NCBI GenBank assembly: GCA_910577045.1
Contig: CAJTLB010000035.1
Span: forward strand, 1 to 16,557
DNA from: an uncultured Lachnospiraceae bacterium
GTDB taxonomy: Bacteria; Bacillota; Clostridia; Lachnospirales; Lachnospiraceae
DNA length: 16,557 nt
Direction of reading: 5' to 3'
Shown: piece by piece, positions 4,506 to 12,280 of the stretch
Layout: every line of letters starts with the position of its first letter
How positions within the stretch are numbered: the stretch's first letter is position 1
The notes under the pieces: generated by a model
Told to the model about the DNA's origin: nothing
Seen by the model: the letters and a program-made list of their open reading frames with translations, nothing else
Databases searched by the model: none
Position numbers and translations under genes: made by a program

Positions 4506-5543
4506 ATGGGAAAATATAAAAATATGGGTACATTTGATGGAGGCATGGTGACAATGCCTTCTTCTGGTTCTGTAACAGCGCAAAAGTTTCGGACAATGGA
4601 TGAAGCTGCTATTGCCAGTGGAGGGGCATTTTTACAGTCGGAATTGGAAAAAAGGGATCAGGTAATTAGGCAGCCTTTAACAAGTTTTACTTATGGAAGG
4701 GATATTCCAATCCGTGTAGGAGGCGGCTGGGCAGAATATGTATCTGCTATGAGTGTGGGATATGGAGTGACAGGGGGAAGTGAAGAGGGGCCAGTCCATG
4801 CAGGTGGGGCAAATGGGATACCATTAGTCCAGGCAGATTTTGATAAGGAATTATTTAAGACACATATTTTTAGTGTTGGGATGAGAATTATGTTTGTGGA
4901 TATGCAGCGGGGAAATATGACAGGGAGAAGTTATGAAAGCATATTAAGAGATGGAATTCGAATGACCTATGATAAACATATGGATGCGAACGCTTATGTT
5001 GGCATTAAGAAATATGGTTCAACAGGGTTAGTCAATAACCCGAATGTAAAAATAACAAATGCCGCTACAGTAGGAAGTAGTACAAAATTTAAGGATAAAA
5101 CAGCAGATGAAATCCTAAGCGATATAAATAATGCCATTTTAGCGGTATGGGAACAGGCAGAATATGATCGGGACGCCATTCCAAACCATATCTTAATGCC
5201 ATATGAGCAGTTTAATTATTTGGCAACTACAAAGGTTTCCGATTTGGCAGAAAAAACGATTCTGACTTTCTTATTAGAAAATAATGTAGCAAGAAATAAC
5301 GGGGCAGATTTATACATAGGGGCAGTTTCATGGTGCAAGGAAGCAGGGCTTGGCGGGACAGACCGTATGGTAGTCTATATTAATAAAGAAAAATATCTTG
5401 CAATGGATGAGCTAGTTCCATTAAGCCGGGCAATGACACAAGCAAATGCCACAAATGTATGTTATGATACGGCATATCTAGCAAACCTATCAGAATTACA
5501 ACTGTTTTATGAAAACATTATGTTATATGTAGATGGGATTTAA
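4506..5543 (+). CDS. Major capsid protein, DUF2184 family
   Basis: 345 residues, with ATG 4506 after AGGGAGGA. The sequence fits the HK97-fold major capsid proteins grouped as DUF2184: an N-terminal arm without predicted signal peptide; the central REQ-like segment (QPLTSFTYGRDIPIRVGGGW); the glycine-rich loop SVGYGVTGGSEEGPVHAGGA; a long helix region (DGIRMTYDKHMDANAYVG); and the C-terminal ILMPYEQFNYLATTKVSD and MVVYINKEKYLAMDEL strands. It should assemble into the icosahedral shell. No scaffold-like delta domain is present, so a separate protease/scaffold would normally lie upstream; none is in this window. It sits between a decoration gene remnant and the neck genes in the standard order for contractile-tailed phages. 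Confidence 0.88.
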   Translation: MGKYKNMGTFDGGMVTMPSSGSVTAQKFRTMDEAAIASGGAFLQSELEKRDQVIRQPLTSFTYGRDIPIRVGGGWAEYVSAMSVGYGVTGGSEEGPVHAGGANGIPLVQADFDKELFKTHIFSVGMRIMFVDMQRGNMTGRSYESILRDGIRMTYDKHMDANAYVGIKKYGSTGLVNNPNVKITNAATVGSSTKFKDKTADEILSDINNAILAVWEQAEYDRDAIPNHILMPYEQFNYLATTKVSDLAEKTILTFLLENNVARNNGADLYIGAVSWCKEAGLGGTDRMVVYINKEKYLAMDELVPLSRAMTQANATNVCYDTAYLANLSELQLFYENIMLYVDGI

Positions 5544-5556
5544 GGGGGATAGCGAT

Positions 5557-5805
5557 ATGTTCATTACTTGTAAAAAAAATCTGGAGATTCGGGAAAATGG
5601 AAATACAGTAGCCATACCAAAAGATTTTGTAGGAGAACTGCCTAGCTGGGCTGAAAATAATTGGCTGGTGAAAGCAGCTATCCTTGATGGGGTGATAATT
5701 GCATTGAAAAACAGTTCTGATAGGGAACTGGAAAGGGCAGAAGAACAAGAGAAAGTAGATGAGGCAACAGAAGGAGAAGCTTCACAAAAAGGAAGAAAAA
5801 AATAA
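5557..5805 (+). CDS. Small virion-region protein, unknown function
   Basis: 82 residues. The ATG at 5557 follows AAGGGGGA, which is better placed than the in-frame upstream start at 5533 that overlaps the capsid gene. The first 55 residues look like a small beta-rich domain (MFITCKKNLEIRENGNTVAI, then LPSWAENNWLVKAAILDGVI). The last 25 are highly charged (REL, ERAEEQEK, SQKGRKK) and probably disordered. Proteins of this size and position, between capsid and the DUF4054 adaptor, are common in PBSX-like clusters, but I know no demonstrated role. It could be a minor head or connector component. It lies 13 bases after the capsid stop and 12 bases before the next gene. Confidence 0.75.
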   Translation: MFITCKKNLEIRENGNTVAIPKDFVGELPSWAENNWLVKAAILDGVIIALKNSSDRELERAEEQEKVDEATEGEASQKGRKK

Positions 5806-5817
5806 AAGGGTGATACT

Positions 5818-6327
5818 ATGTCTGGGCAGTTTTATGGGTTGATAGAAGCAGCAGCGAATTTAACACAACAAGGAGAAAAAGGAACATATACTTCAGAAAT
5901 GTTTCAAGAGGATTTTCCCCAATTTGTGAAAAAAGTAAAACAAGAAGAGGGAATGGAGCCAGAGATACAATGTTTGGTGCCTGCTGCCATGCTCCAGGTA
6001 TTTCTTCAAAATGTGAATGAAAGTATCCTTCCTAGCCGTTATTGTGGAATGTGGAGATATGCTGCAGGCTTATATGTGGCACATTTTTCCACATTATATT
6101 TAAAAACATATTCGGACGGTTCTGTGTCAGCAGCACAAGCAGCAACAAAAGGGCAGCAGGCAGGGTTAGTGAGTGAAGCGGCGATGGGGGATACTTCTAT
6201 AAAATATGACAATACAGCAGTTATGGCTGCACAGGCAAAATGGGGAAGCTGGAATTCTACCCAGTATGGGCAACAATTAATTACCATGGCAAGAATGATA
6301 GGAATGGGTGGGATGTATATTGTGTGA
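5818..6327 (+). CDS. Head-tail adaptor, DUF4054-like
   Basis: 169 residues, with ATG 5818 after AAAAGGGTG. The arrangement matches DUF4054 proteins: an N-terminal helical part with FQEDFPQFVKKV, a long central helix region with ILPSRYCGMWRYAAGLYVAH reaching HFSTLYLK, an alanine/glycine stretch (SAAQAATKGQQAGLVSEAAM), then MGDTSIKYD and WNSTQYGQQLITMARM. Members act as the first connector ring below the portal and fill the place of HK97 gp6-like adaptors. Order supports this: capsid, small protein, this gene, head-closure-like protein, gp10-like protein, tail terminator. It overlaps the next reading frame by about 20 bases, suggesting translational coupling. Confidence 0.78.
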   Translation: MSGQFYGLIEAAANLTQQGEKGTYTSEMFQEDFPQFVKKVKQEEGMEPEIQCLVPAAMLQVFLQNVNESILPSRYCGMWRYAAGLYVAHFSTLYLKTYSDGSVSAAQAATKGQQAGLVSEAAMGDTSIKYDNTAVMAAQAKWGSWNSTQYGQQLITMARMIGMGGMYIV

Positions 6328-6712
6328 GAACCCAATTTTTGGTAGCTGGTATACAGATAGTATGGCAATTTATCGGAATGAAGAAAGAACGATCCATCAT
6401 GTGGATAAAAAGGAACGAATCCTTGTAGAAGAGAATATTCCATGCCGTATTTATAGTACACAAAAGAATGTATCCAATCGGGGTGATACTGCTTTTTTAC
6501 TTCAGGAAACAGATAAGGTAGCATGTGATTTAAGTGTAAAGATAAAAACAGGAGATGAGATTTTTATTGTACGTGGTGGTATGCTGGGGAAAAAGAAAGA
6601 AGCAGAACGCTATTTGGCAGGAAAAATACAGGAGTTTTATGATCCAGTTGGCGGAGTTCTTTCTGGTTTGGAACATCAAGAGATAGCATTACTACAAGAT
6701 GATTTTATCTAA
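6308..6712 (+). CDS. Head-closure / minor virion protein
   Basis: Up to 134 residues, no ATG near the 5' end. Either GTG 6308 (AGGA before it) or TTG 6320 (GGGTGGGA before it) is the start; the family-like N terminus FGSWYTDSMAIYRNE argues against the later ATG at 6362. The body is beta-rich: IPCRIYSTQK, then DKVACDLSVKIKTGDEIFIV, RGG, and the end GLEHQEIALLQDDFI. Proteins with this profile in clostridial contractile phages lie between the DUF4054 adaptor and the gp10-like protein and are best explained as the stopper/head-closure ring. The evidence is position plus beta-barrel-like composition, not a diagnostic motif. It overlaps both neighbours. Confidence 0.68.
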   Translation: MGCILCENPIFGSWYTDSMAIYRNEERTIHHVDKKERILVEENIPCRIYSTQKNVSNRGDTAFLLQETDKVACDLSVKIKTGDEIFIVRGGMLGKKKEAERYLAGKIQEFYDPVGGVLSGLEHQEIALLQDDFI

Positions 6713-6728
6713 GGAAGAAGGGGAAGAA

Positions 6729-7232
6729 ATGTCAACGTTTGGGCAAGCGACTAGGAAACGGTTTGAACAGCTAAGAAAGCAGGGGCAAGATGTTATTAAA
6801 ATAGCAACAGAAGTAGCAGAAGGTGCCACGATAGCAGCAATAGAAAGGGCAACAGAGTTGACGCCGCCAAATGGTGCAGCTATTTCAGGGGTAAATACTA
6901 GGACAGGTGAAATGGCTCAAGCATGGAGTACAGATAGTGTTACTTCTCCTATTGTTTCAGATGGATATGTTAAAACAATATTAGGGAATAACCAGCAATA
7001 TGCATCCTATGTGAATGATGGACATAGGATGCATAAACATTTTGTACCAGGGCTTCATATAGATAAGCAGGGTCATACTATTTATTATGATGATAAAGAA
7101 AAAGGTGGAATTATGGTAGGAACAAAAACAAAGTATGTAAAAGGTTTGTATATGAAGCAGGCAGCAATTGGAAGATATAAAAATTTGGTAAAGAAAGAAC
7201 TGGATAAGCGGATTCGGGAGAATTTTCAATGA
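6729..7232 (+). CDS. HK97 gp10-like neck / tail completion protein
   Basis: 167 residues. The ATG at 6729 directly follows AAGGGGAAGAA, so I prefer it to the in-frame ATG at 6699 that overlaps the preceding gene. After a long N-terminal amphipathic helix (residues 1-45) come the typical gp10 features: ATELTPPNG, TRTGEMAQAWSTD, a beta stretch ending in NNQQYASYVNDGHRMH, a segment with KYVKGLYMKQAA, and a basic C-terminal helix. HK97 gp10-family proteins join head and tail at the neck. The gene is followed by a 4-base ATGA overlap with the tail terminator gene, the usual pairing. Confidence 0.82.
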   Translation: MSTFGQATRKRFEQLRKQGQDVIKIATEVAEGATIAAIERATELTPPNGAAISGVNTRTGEMAQAWSTDSVTSPIVSDGYVKTILGNNQQYASYVNDGHRMHKHFVPGLHIDKQGHTIYYDDKEKGGIMVGTKTKYVKGLYMKQAAIGRYKNLVKKELDKRIRENFQ

Positions 7233-7690
7233 GATTTACATTAGAAAACCTGATAAATTCTATAGCAGGACAAGTAAAAGAAATTTGGCCGGAAATTCCG
7301 GTATACAGTAATCCAAATCAGCAAGGGACGGAAACCCCTTGTTTTTTTATTTTTTTTATGCCATCAGATATGGAAAGTAGAATGGGACGCCGTATGCAGA
7401 AAAATATAGGGGTTGATTTGGTGTATATTACAAAAAGGAACTTACCTAATGCTTATGATAGTATGGTTTCAGTGGCAGATGTTTTGGATTATAAGATGGA
7501 ATTTGTAGAATATGTAGAAAATAAAGAAAAACAGAAGCTTCGTGCATTGGAAAGGGAATGGAAGATAGATGATGGGGAGTTACATTACCAGTTTTATATC
7601 AAACCAATCGTTTCTGTTGCAGAGACAATACCATGGATAGAAGAAATTGAAAAATTGGAGGAAAAGATAGGAGATGGAATCTATAGATAA
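7229..7690 (+). CDS. Tail terminator protein
   Basis: 153 residues, with ATG 7229 overlapping the previous stop (ATGA). The sequence shows the alpha/beta layout of phage tail terminators: N-terminal helix (LENLINSIAGQVKEIWPEI), strand and PCFFIFFMPSDMESRMGRRM, a central strand VDLVYI, helix NAYDSMVSVADVLDYKM, and the final strand pair ELHYQFYIKPIV. It caps tube polymerisation and joins tail to neck. PBSX has a comparable small gene between the neck genes and the sheath. The end overlaps the next small gene by 17 bases. Confidence 0.75.
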   Translation: MRFTLENLINSIAGQVKEIWPEIPVYSNPNQQGTETPCFFIFFMPSDMESRMGRRMQKNIGVDLVYITKRNLPNAYDSMVSVADVLDYKMEFVEYVENKEKQKLRALEREWKIDDGELHYQFYIKPIVSVAETIPWIEEIEKLEEKIGDGIYR

Positions 7691-7853
7691 GGCAGAACAG
7701 AAAAAGTATAAAACAGAAATCCTATTAAAGAGCAAACGTTTTAAGAAGTATCAAATAGATTTTCTAAAAGCTCTTCTTACAGAACCAGAATATACATTAA
7801 AAGAAGCAGAGCAGATAGTAGAAACGTTTTTTGGAAAGGAAGGGGAGGAGTAA
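7674..7853 (+). CDS. Small conserved protein between tail terminator and sheath
   Basis: 59 residues. The ATG at 7674 has AGGAG just before it (GATAGGAG) inside the end of the tail terminator gene, and the TAA shares its last base with the sheath start. It is highly charged and probably helical: a lysine-rich first half (LLKSKRFKKYQIDFLKALL) and an acidic second half (EPEYTLKEAEQIVETFFGKE). The phrase FLKALLTEPEYTLKEAEQIV is a recurring feature of tiny genes placed just ahead of XkdK-type sheath genes, but I know no assigned function. Coupled translation and position suggest a sheath or neck assembly role. Confidence 0.82.
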   Translation: MESIDKAEQKKYKTEILLKSKRFKKYQIDFLKALLTEPEYTLKEAEQIVETFFGKEGEE

Positions 7854-9193
7854 TGGCAGGAGGGACATGGAACAGCCAAAATAAGTTACAGCCAGGGGTT
7901 TATATTAATGTTATATCCAGAATGGCACAACCCATTAGTATAGGGGATAGGGGAATTGTTGCCATTGCAAAGGAATTATCATGGGGACCTGAAGGAGAAA
8001 TCATTGCTATAAAAGCAGGTGATGATTTTACGCCAATGGTTGGATACGATCAAACACATGAAAAAGCATTATTTTTGCGGGAAATGTTTAAAGGCAGCGA
8101 AAGAAGTAATGGGCCAGTAAAGGTGTTTTTATACCGTTTAAAGGGGATTGCTTCTGAAAAGGCGAAAGGAAAGATAGGCGGCATTACCGTGGAAGCAAAA
8201 TACCCAGGCAGCAGGGGAAATGATATTTTTATTTCTGTGTCAGAGAACCCAGATAAGGAAGGGGAATTTGAAGTAGAGACCATAGTAGATGGTTTGGTAA
8301 AGGATTCCCAAGTGGTAAAACAGATAGCAGAATTAAAGGCCAATGCGTGGGTGGTATTTTCAGGGGAAGAGGAGGTATCTGCTTCTGTGGGTATGCCATT
8401 GACAGGTGGAAAAGATGGCACAATCAATCCAGCCGCCCATTCGGAGTTCCTTTCTCTTTTAGAATCCTATTTGTTTCATGTCCTAATTTATGATGGGACA
8501 GATAAGGTAGTACAAACAGCATATATTTCTTTTATCCAACGTATGAGGAATATGATAGGAAGAAAATGCCAGGTGGTGATGGCGGAGATAGAGGCGAATT
8601 CAGAAGCGGTTATTTCAGTTACCAATGGAGTTGTCTTGACAGATGGGACAACTTTAACACCACAACAAGCAACTTGGTGGGTAGGAGGTGCAGAGGCTGG
8701 GGCGAATTATAACCAATCTCTTGTTTATGCGCAATATCCACAAGCTGTTGATGCACACCCAAGGCTTACAGGGGATCAAGTAGATGAGGCATTAGCAAAG
8801 GGTCAAATTGTCTTTTTTGAAGAATTTGGAAGTGTAAAGATGGTATCCGATAATAATACATTAGTAACTTATTCGCCAGAGAAGGGAGAGGCATTTTCTT
8901 TTAACCAGGTGATCCGTATTGTGGATTCGTTTGCCAATGATACATACCAGAATTTCTCTAAAAATTATATTGGAAAAACACAAAATAATGAGACAGGAAG
9001 AGATTTGCTAAAAGCATGGATTTGTGGTTATCTGAATGAAATGCAAGCAAACGGGGGAATCCAATCTTTTACATCAGATGATGTATTGGTAGAGGCAGGA
9101 GAGGCATTGAATTCTGTGGTGATTCATGTAGCAATCCAGCCAGTAGTAGCGATTGAGAAAATTTATATAACCGCTACATTAACAGACGAATAA
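7853..9193 (+). CDS. xkdK: Contractile tail sheath protein, XkdK-like
   Basis: 446 residues, with ATG 7853 sharing its A with the previous stop and preceded by AGGGGAGGAG. The N terminus MAGGTWNSQNKLQPGVYINV is characteristic of PBSX/skin-element sheath proteins, and the length agrees with XkdK (about 466). The strand-helix pattern of sheath domain IV follows (ISIGDRGIVAIAKELSWGPE), then a beta-rich surface insertion (GKIGGITVEAKYPGSRGNDI), and the C-terminal conserved block with FEEFGSVKMVSDNNTLVTYS, RIVDSFANDTY and IQPVVAIEKIYITATL. Copies surround the tube and contract on triggering. Its presence defines the particle as myovirus-like. Confidence 0.95.
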   Translation: MAGGTWNSQNKLQPGVYINVISRMAQPISIGDRGIVAIAKELSWGPEGEIIAIKAGDDFTPMVGYDQTHEKALFLREMFKGSERSNGPVKVFLYRLKGIASEKAKGKIGGITVEAKYPGSRGNDIFISVSENPDKEGEFEVETIVDGLVKDSQVVKQIAELKANAWVVFSGEEEVSASVGMPLTGGKDGTINPAAHSEFLSLLESYLFHVLIYDGTDKVVQTAYISFIQRMRNMIGRKCQVVMAEIEANSEAVISVTNGVVLTDGTTLTPQQATWWVGGAEAGANYNQSLVYAQYPQAVDAHPRLTGDQVDEALAKGQIVFFEEFGSVKMVSDNNTLVTYSPEKGEAFSFNQVIRIVDSFANDTYQNFSKNYIGKTQNNETGRDLLKAWICGYLNEMQANGGIQSFTSDDVLVEAGEALNSVVIHVAIQPVVAIEKIYITATLTDE

Positions 9194-9203
9194 GGGGGAC
9201 CAT

Positions 9204-9677
9204 ATGGGATTTTTATTAGAAAGAGATTCTTTAAATGGGAAAGCAGGAAAAGCATTTGCCGTTATTGATGGAAGAAACATAGAGATGTTTGGTCTTAAAA
9301 AGTTCCAGGCAGATGCCGAATTTCAAGAATCTGATTTTAAAGTAGTGGGCACAAATTTAGTGCAGAAGAAAACATCAGGTGTTTTATTAACTGGGTCTGC
9401 TACCATATATTATGGGACACCAGAATTTTTAAGTATGCTTCAGACTTATTTAAAAACAGGGGCATTACCATACTTTACATTTCAGATCACAAATGAAGAT
9501 GAAGGAAGTACGGTAGGCAGGCAAACAGTGGCGTTATATAATGTAAAGCTTCAGAAACTACCTATTGCGATGCTGGATGCAGACACAGAATATCTTACCA
9601 TGGATATTTCCTTTAGTTTTACAAATGTAGAGGTATTAAACGCATTTCATAACCCAGAACAACTAGGACAAAATTAA
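9204..9677 (+). CDS. xkdM: Tail tube protein, XkdM-like
   Basis: 157 residues, with ATG 9204 after AAGGGGGA. It resembles PBSX XkdM: DSLNGKAGKAFAVIDGRNIE at the N terminus, then the ADAEFQESDFKVVGTNLVQK strand region, GSATIYYGTP, and the closing TMDISFSFTNVEVLNAF. These fit the single-domain beta-barrel tube fold that stacks as hexamers inside the sheath. It lies right after the sheath, as in PBSX and Mu-like tails. Confidence 0.93.
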   Translation: MGFLLERDSLNGKAGKAFAVIDGRNIEMFGLKKFQADAEFQESDFKVVGTNLVQKKTSGVLLTGSATIYYGTPEFLSMLQTYLKTGALPYFTFQITNEDEGSTVGRQTVALYNVKLQKLPIAMLDADTEYLTMDISFSFTNVEVLNAFHNPEQLGQN

Positions 9678-9686
9678 GGAGGAAAG

Positions 9687-10103
9687 ATGAGTACATTAAA
9701 AGCATTTTTACAGCCAACAGTAGCAGGGCAGACAAAAGAAGTGATTTTATCAGAGCGTTTTAAGGAAAAAGATGGGACAGTAGTTCCTTTTGTAATCCAA
9801 GCCATTAGCCAAGAAGAAAACGATCGGTTGTGCCAACAATCACAAAAGAGAGAGACTGTAAAGGGGCAGCAGATAGAACGACTAGATCGCTCTTTATATA
9901 CAAGACGCTTAATTTTAGCTTGTGTGAAGGAACCAGATTTAAAGGATAAGGAAATTTGTGATTATTATGGGGTAATCGATCCATTAGAAGTGGCAGGGAA
10001 AATGTTGAGCGTTGGAGAATATGGCATATTGGTGGATGCCATTATGGAGTTAAATGGGGTAAATGACGCACAGGAGAAATTAGAAGAAGCAAAAAACTCC
10101 TAA
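9687..10103 (+). CDS. xkdN: Tail assembly chaperone, XkdN-like (zero-frame product)
   Basis: 138 residues, with ATG 9687 after AAGGAGGAAAG. The position between tube and tape measure, an N-terminal region with FVIQAISQEENDRLCQQSQK, and a C-terminal helical part (VGEYGILVDAIMELNGVNDA, then QEKLEEA) match tail assembly chaperones of XkdN type. They coat the tape measure protein during tube assembly and are absent from the mature virion. The gene ends in a canonical -1 slippery heptamer two codons before its stop, so a minority longer product is expected (see the separate entry). Confidence 0.88.
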   Translation: MSTLKAFLQPTVAGQTKEVILSERFKEKDGTVVPFVIQAISQEENDRLCQQSQKRETVKGQQIERLDRSLYTRRLILACVKEPDLKDKEICDYYGVIDPLEVAGKMLSVGEYGILVDAIMELNGVNDAQEKLEEAKNS

Positions 10104-10249
10104 ATGGGGACGACATGGATACGCAAATCGCCTATTATATGTTTGCGAATCATGGACGATTCCCAGGGGAAATTGCAAAACTTTCCGAAAATGAAAAAAT
10201 TTTAATTTATCAAATGGCAATAAAAGAAATAAAAAGTAGGCCAAAATAG
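10091..10249 (+). CDS. -1 frameshift extension of the tail assembly chaperone
   Basis: The heptamer A AAA AAC lies at 10091-10097 in the correct phase of the upstream frame (codons AAA, AAC). In the -1 frame, reading stays open from there to TAG 10247-10249, adding about 50 residues (LLNGDDMDTQIAYYMFANHG, RFPGEIAKLSENEKILIYQM, then a lysine-rich end). The combined product would be about 187 residues. The extension contains the short helical pattern PGEIAKLSENEKILI, which looks like the second chaperone domain in other phages. Lambda G/GT and many PBSX-like phages use the same device. Alternatively, the 44-residue part from ATG 10115 could be translated alone, but I see no ribosome site for it. 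Confidence 0.75.
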   Translation, partial: KKLLNGDDMDTQIAYYMFANHGRFPGEIAKLSENEKILIYQMAIKEIKSRPK

Positions 10250-10267
10250 GGAAAGGGGAAAAAGAAC

Positions 10268-12271
10268 ATGGGAGAGATAAGGGAAACACTTATATTGGCA
10301 GATCAGTTTAGTAATTCTTTTTCCCGTTTTTTGGATTTAGGAAATACGGCTGTAGGACAGATGGAAAGAATCGATCAATCTGTGGAAAAAGTAAGCCTTA
10401 CTATGCGTAAGTCTATAGGAGGGGCTACAGGTGCAATTATTTCTAATATGAGAAAAATAGGAGAAAGTAGTAACCAAATTTCCACTTTAGGGTTTGAACG
10501 GTTGGAAGCACAATTAATGCGGATAGCAGATAATACAGCTAAGGTAGAAAAAGAACAAGAAAAACATAATAAGAAGGTAAAAGAAACAAATAATTCCGCT
10601 GAAAAACTTCTTTCTACTATAAAAAGTGTGGTAGCAGTAGCTGCTGGGTTTACTTTAGGAAAAAAGATTATAGGGCTTGCAGATGAAATGACACAAACAG
10701 CGGGGCGATTATCCCTTATGGTGGATGAAAATGAGACAGTTGCAGAACTGCAAGATAAAATTTATGCTTCTGCACAACGATCAAGAGCTTCTTATCAAGA
10801 TACGGCAGATGCCATTGCGAAGATGGGATTAAATGCAGGAAATGCGTTTCAATCGAATGATGAGCTGATTGCATTTATGGAACAAGTGAATAAACAGTTT
10901 GTGATAGGAGGGGCATCTTCCCAGCAAATGTCAAATGCAATGGTTCAGCTAACACAAGCAATGGCTTCTGGTGCATTACGAGGGGAGGAATTAGGTTCTA
11001 TTCTTGATGTAGCACCTGGGATTGCAAGGAATATCGAAAAAGCTATGGGCTGGGCAGAAGGTTCTATAAAAAGTTATGCGGAAGAAGGAGCTGTTTCAGC
11101 AGGTGTTGTAAAATATGCTTTACTGGCAATGGCAGAGGAGACAAATGCCCAGTTTGATGCAATCCCAAAAACATGGGGACAGGCATTGACACAGCTACAA
11201 GGGATTGCTATTAAATCATTTGAGCCTGTATCAGAGAAAATAAATCAATTTCTTAATTCAGATACAGGAGAAACGATTTTTTATGGCATGGCAGCAGGTA
11301 TTGAAATTGTAACAGATGCAGCTTCTATGGTGATAGATGTATTAATAAATGGGGCTGAATTTGTAGCCGAAAATTGGGAGTATATTTATCCTATTTTTAT
11401 TGGAATAGGAGCAGCATTATTAGTAGCTGGCATAATGGGGTTAGCTTCTGGAATTGCGACAGCAACCGCATGGTCTCCTGTTATGGTAATAGCAATAGGG
11501 ATTGGTGTGGCAGTAGCTGCTTTGATATTTGTTTTGAAGAAAGTAGGGGTATCTTGGGAACAAATGGGAGCAGTAGCAGGGGGCGTATTAGGTGGACTTT
11601 ATTCATTTGGATATACAGTGGTAGCATATTGGTGGAATTTATTTGCCAGTTTTGCAGAATTTTTTGCTAATGTACTTAACGATCCAGCAGCAGCGATTGC
11701 TCATTTGATGTTTGATTTATTTGATAATATTCTTTCTACGGTGCAAACCGTGGCAAGTGCAATTGATGCATTGCTTCATACAAATATGGCTGCTTCAGTA
11801 GCAGGTTTTCGCAATGATTTAAGTGATTGGGTTGATAATACTTTTGGAGAAAATGCAGTAGAAATAAAAAGAATGGCTGCTTTGGATGTGGGAAAAACGG
11901 TTCAGAATAGTGCAAAAAAAGGGTCTGAATTAGGAAAGAAAATGGATAATACAGGTTCCATATCGAAATCTATAAAAAATAAGTTAGAAAGTTTGTCAGG
12001 TTTTGGCAATGTTTCCAATATTGATAAGGTTGGGAAAGTAGGAAAAATTGAAAAAGATGTAAACCTGGCAGATGAAAATATTAAGTTATTGAAGGATATG
12101 TCAGAACGTCAGTATGTAGCTTTAGTAAATGTAACTATGCCACAAACAAATGTATCTGTAAACCAAAATGTAACAGGGGGAAGTCCATCCGATATGAATA
12201 TGATAGCCGATTATTTAGCAAAACGCCTTGAAGCTGACAGAGAAGCACATAGCAGTCTGAATTATGGATAG
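10268..12271 (+). CDS. Tail tape measure protein
   Basis: 667 residues, with ATG 10268 after GGGAAAGGGGAAAA. Residues 1-125 are largely helical with a probable coiled coil (AKVEKEQEKHNKKVKETNNS). Residues about 137-300 match the tape-measure N-terminal domain (ADEMTQTAGRLSLMVDENET; YQDTADAIAKMGLN; GALRGEELGSILDVAPGIAR). Residues about 370-475 contain several strongly hydrophobic, glycine/alanine-rich stretches, as expected for the part thought to enter the host membrane. The C terminus is basic and repetitive (KVGKVGKIEK). Its length sets tail length; at the usual 1.5 angstrom per residue the tube would be about 100 nm, and it is about half as long as PBSX XkdO (1,332 residues). Confidence 0.93.
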   Translation: MGEIRETLILADQFSNSFSRFLDLGNTAVGQMERIDQSVEKVSLTMRKSIGGATGAIISNMRKIGESSNQISTLGFERLEAQLMRIADNTAKVEKEQEKHNKKVKETNNSAEKLLSTIKSVVAVAAGFTLGKKIIGLADEMTQTAGRLSLMVDENETVAELQDKIYASAQRSRASYQDTADAIAKMGLNAGNAFQSNDELIAFMEQVNKQFVIGGASSQQMSNAMVQLTQAMASGALRGEELGSILDVAPGIARNIEKAMGWAEGSIKSYAEEGAVSAGVVKYALLAMAEETNAQFDAIPKTWGQALTQLQGIAIKSFEPVSEKINQFLNSDTGETIFYGMAAGIEIVTDAASMVIDVLINGAEFVAENWEYIYPIFIGIGAALLVAGIMGLASGIATATAWSPVMVIAIGIGVAVAALIFVLKKVGVSWEQMGAVAGGVLGGLYSFGYTVVAYWWNLFASFAEFFANVLNDPAAAIAHLMFDLFDNILSTVQTVASAIDALLHTNMAASVAGFRNDLSDWVDNTFGENAVEIKRMAALDVGKTVQNSAKKGSELGKKMDNTGSISKSIKNKLESLSGFGNVSNIDKVGKVGKIEKDVNLADENIKLLKDMSERQYVALVNVTMPQTNVSVNQNVTGGSPSDMNMIADYLAKRLEADREAHSSLNYG

Positions 12272-12280
12272 GAGGGTGCT

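Noticed and set aside
6039..6524. 161-codon minus-strand frame inside the neck genes.
   Set aside because: It lies wholly opposite two virion genes in a compact operon and shows no domain or start signals.
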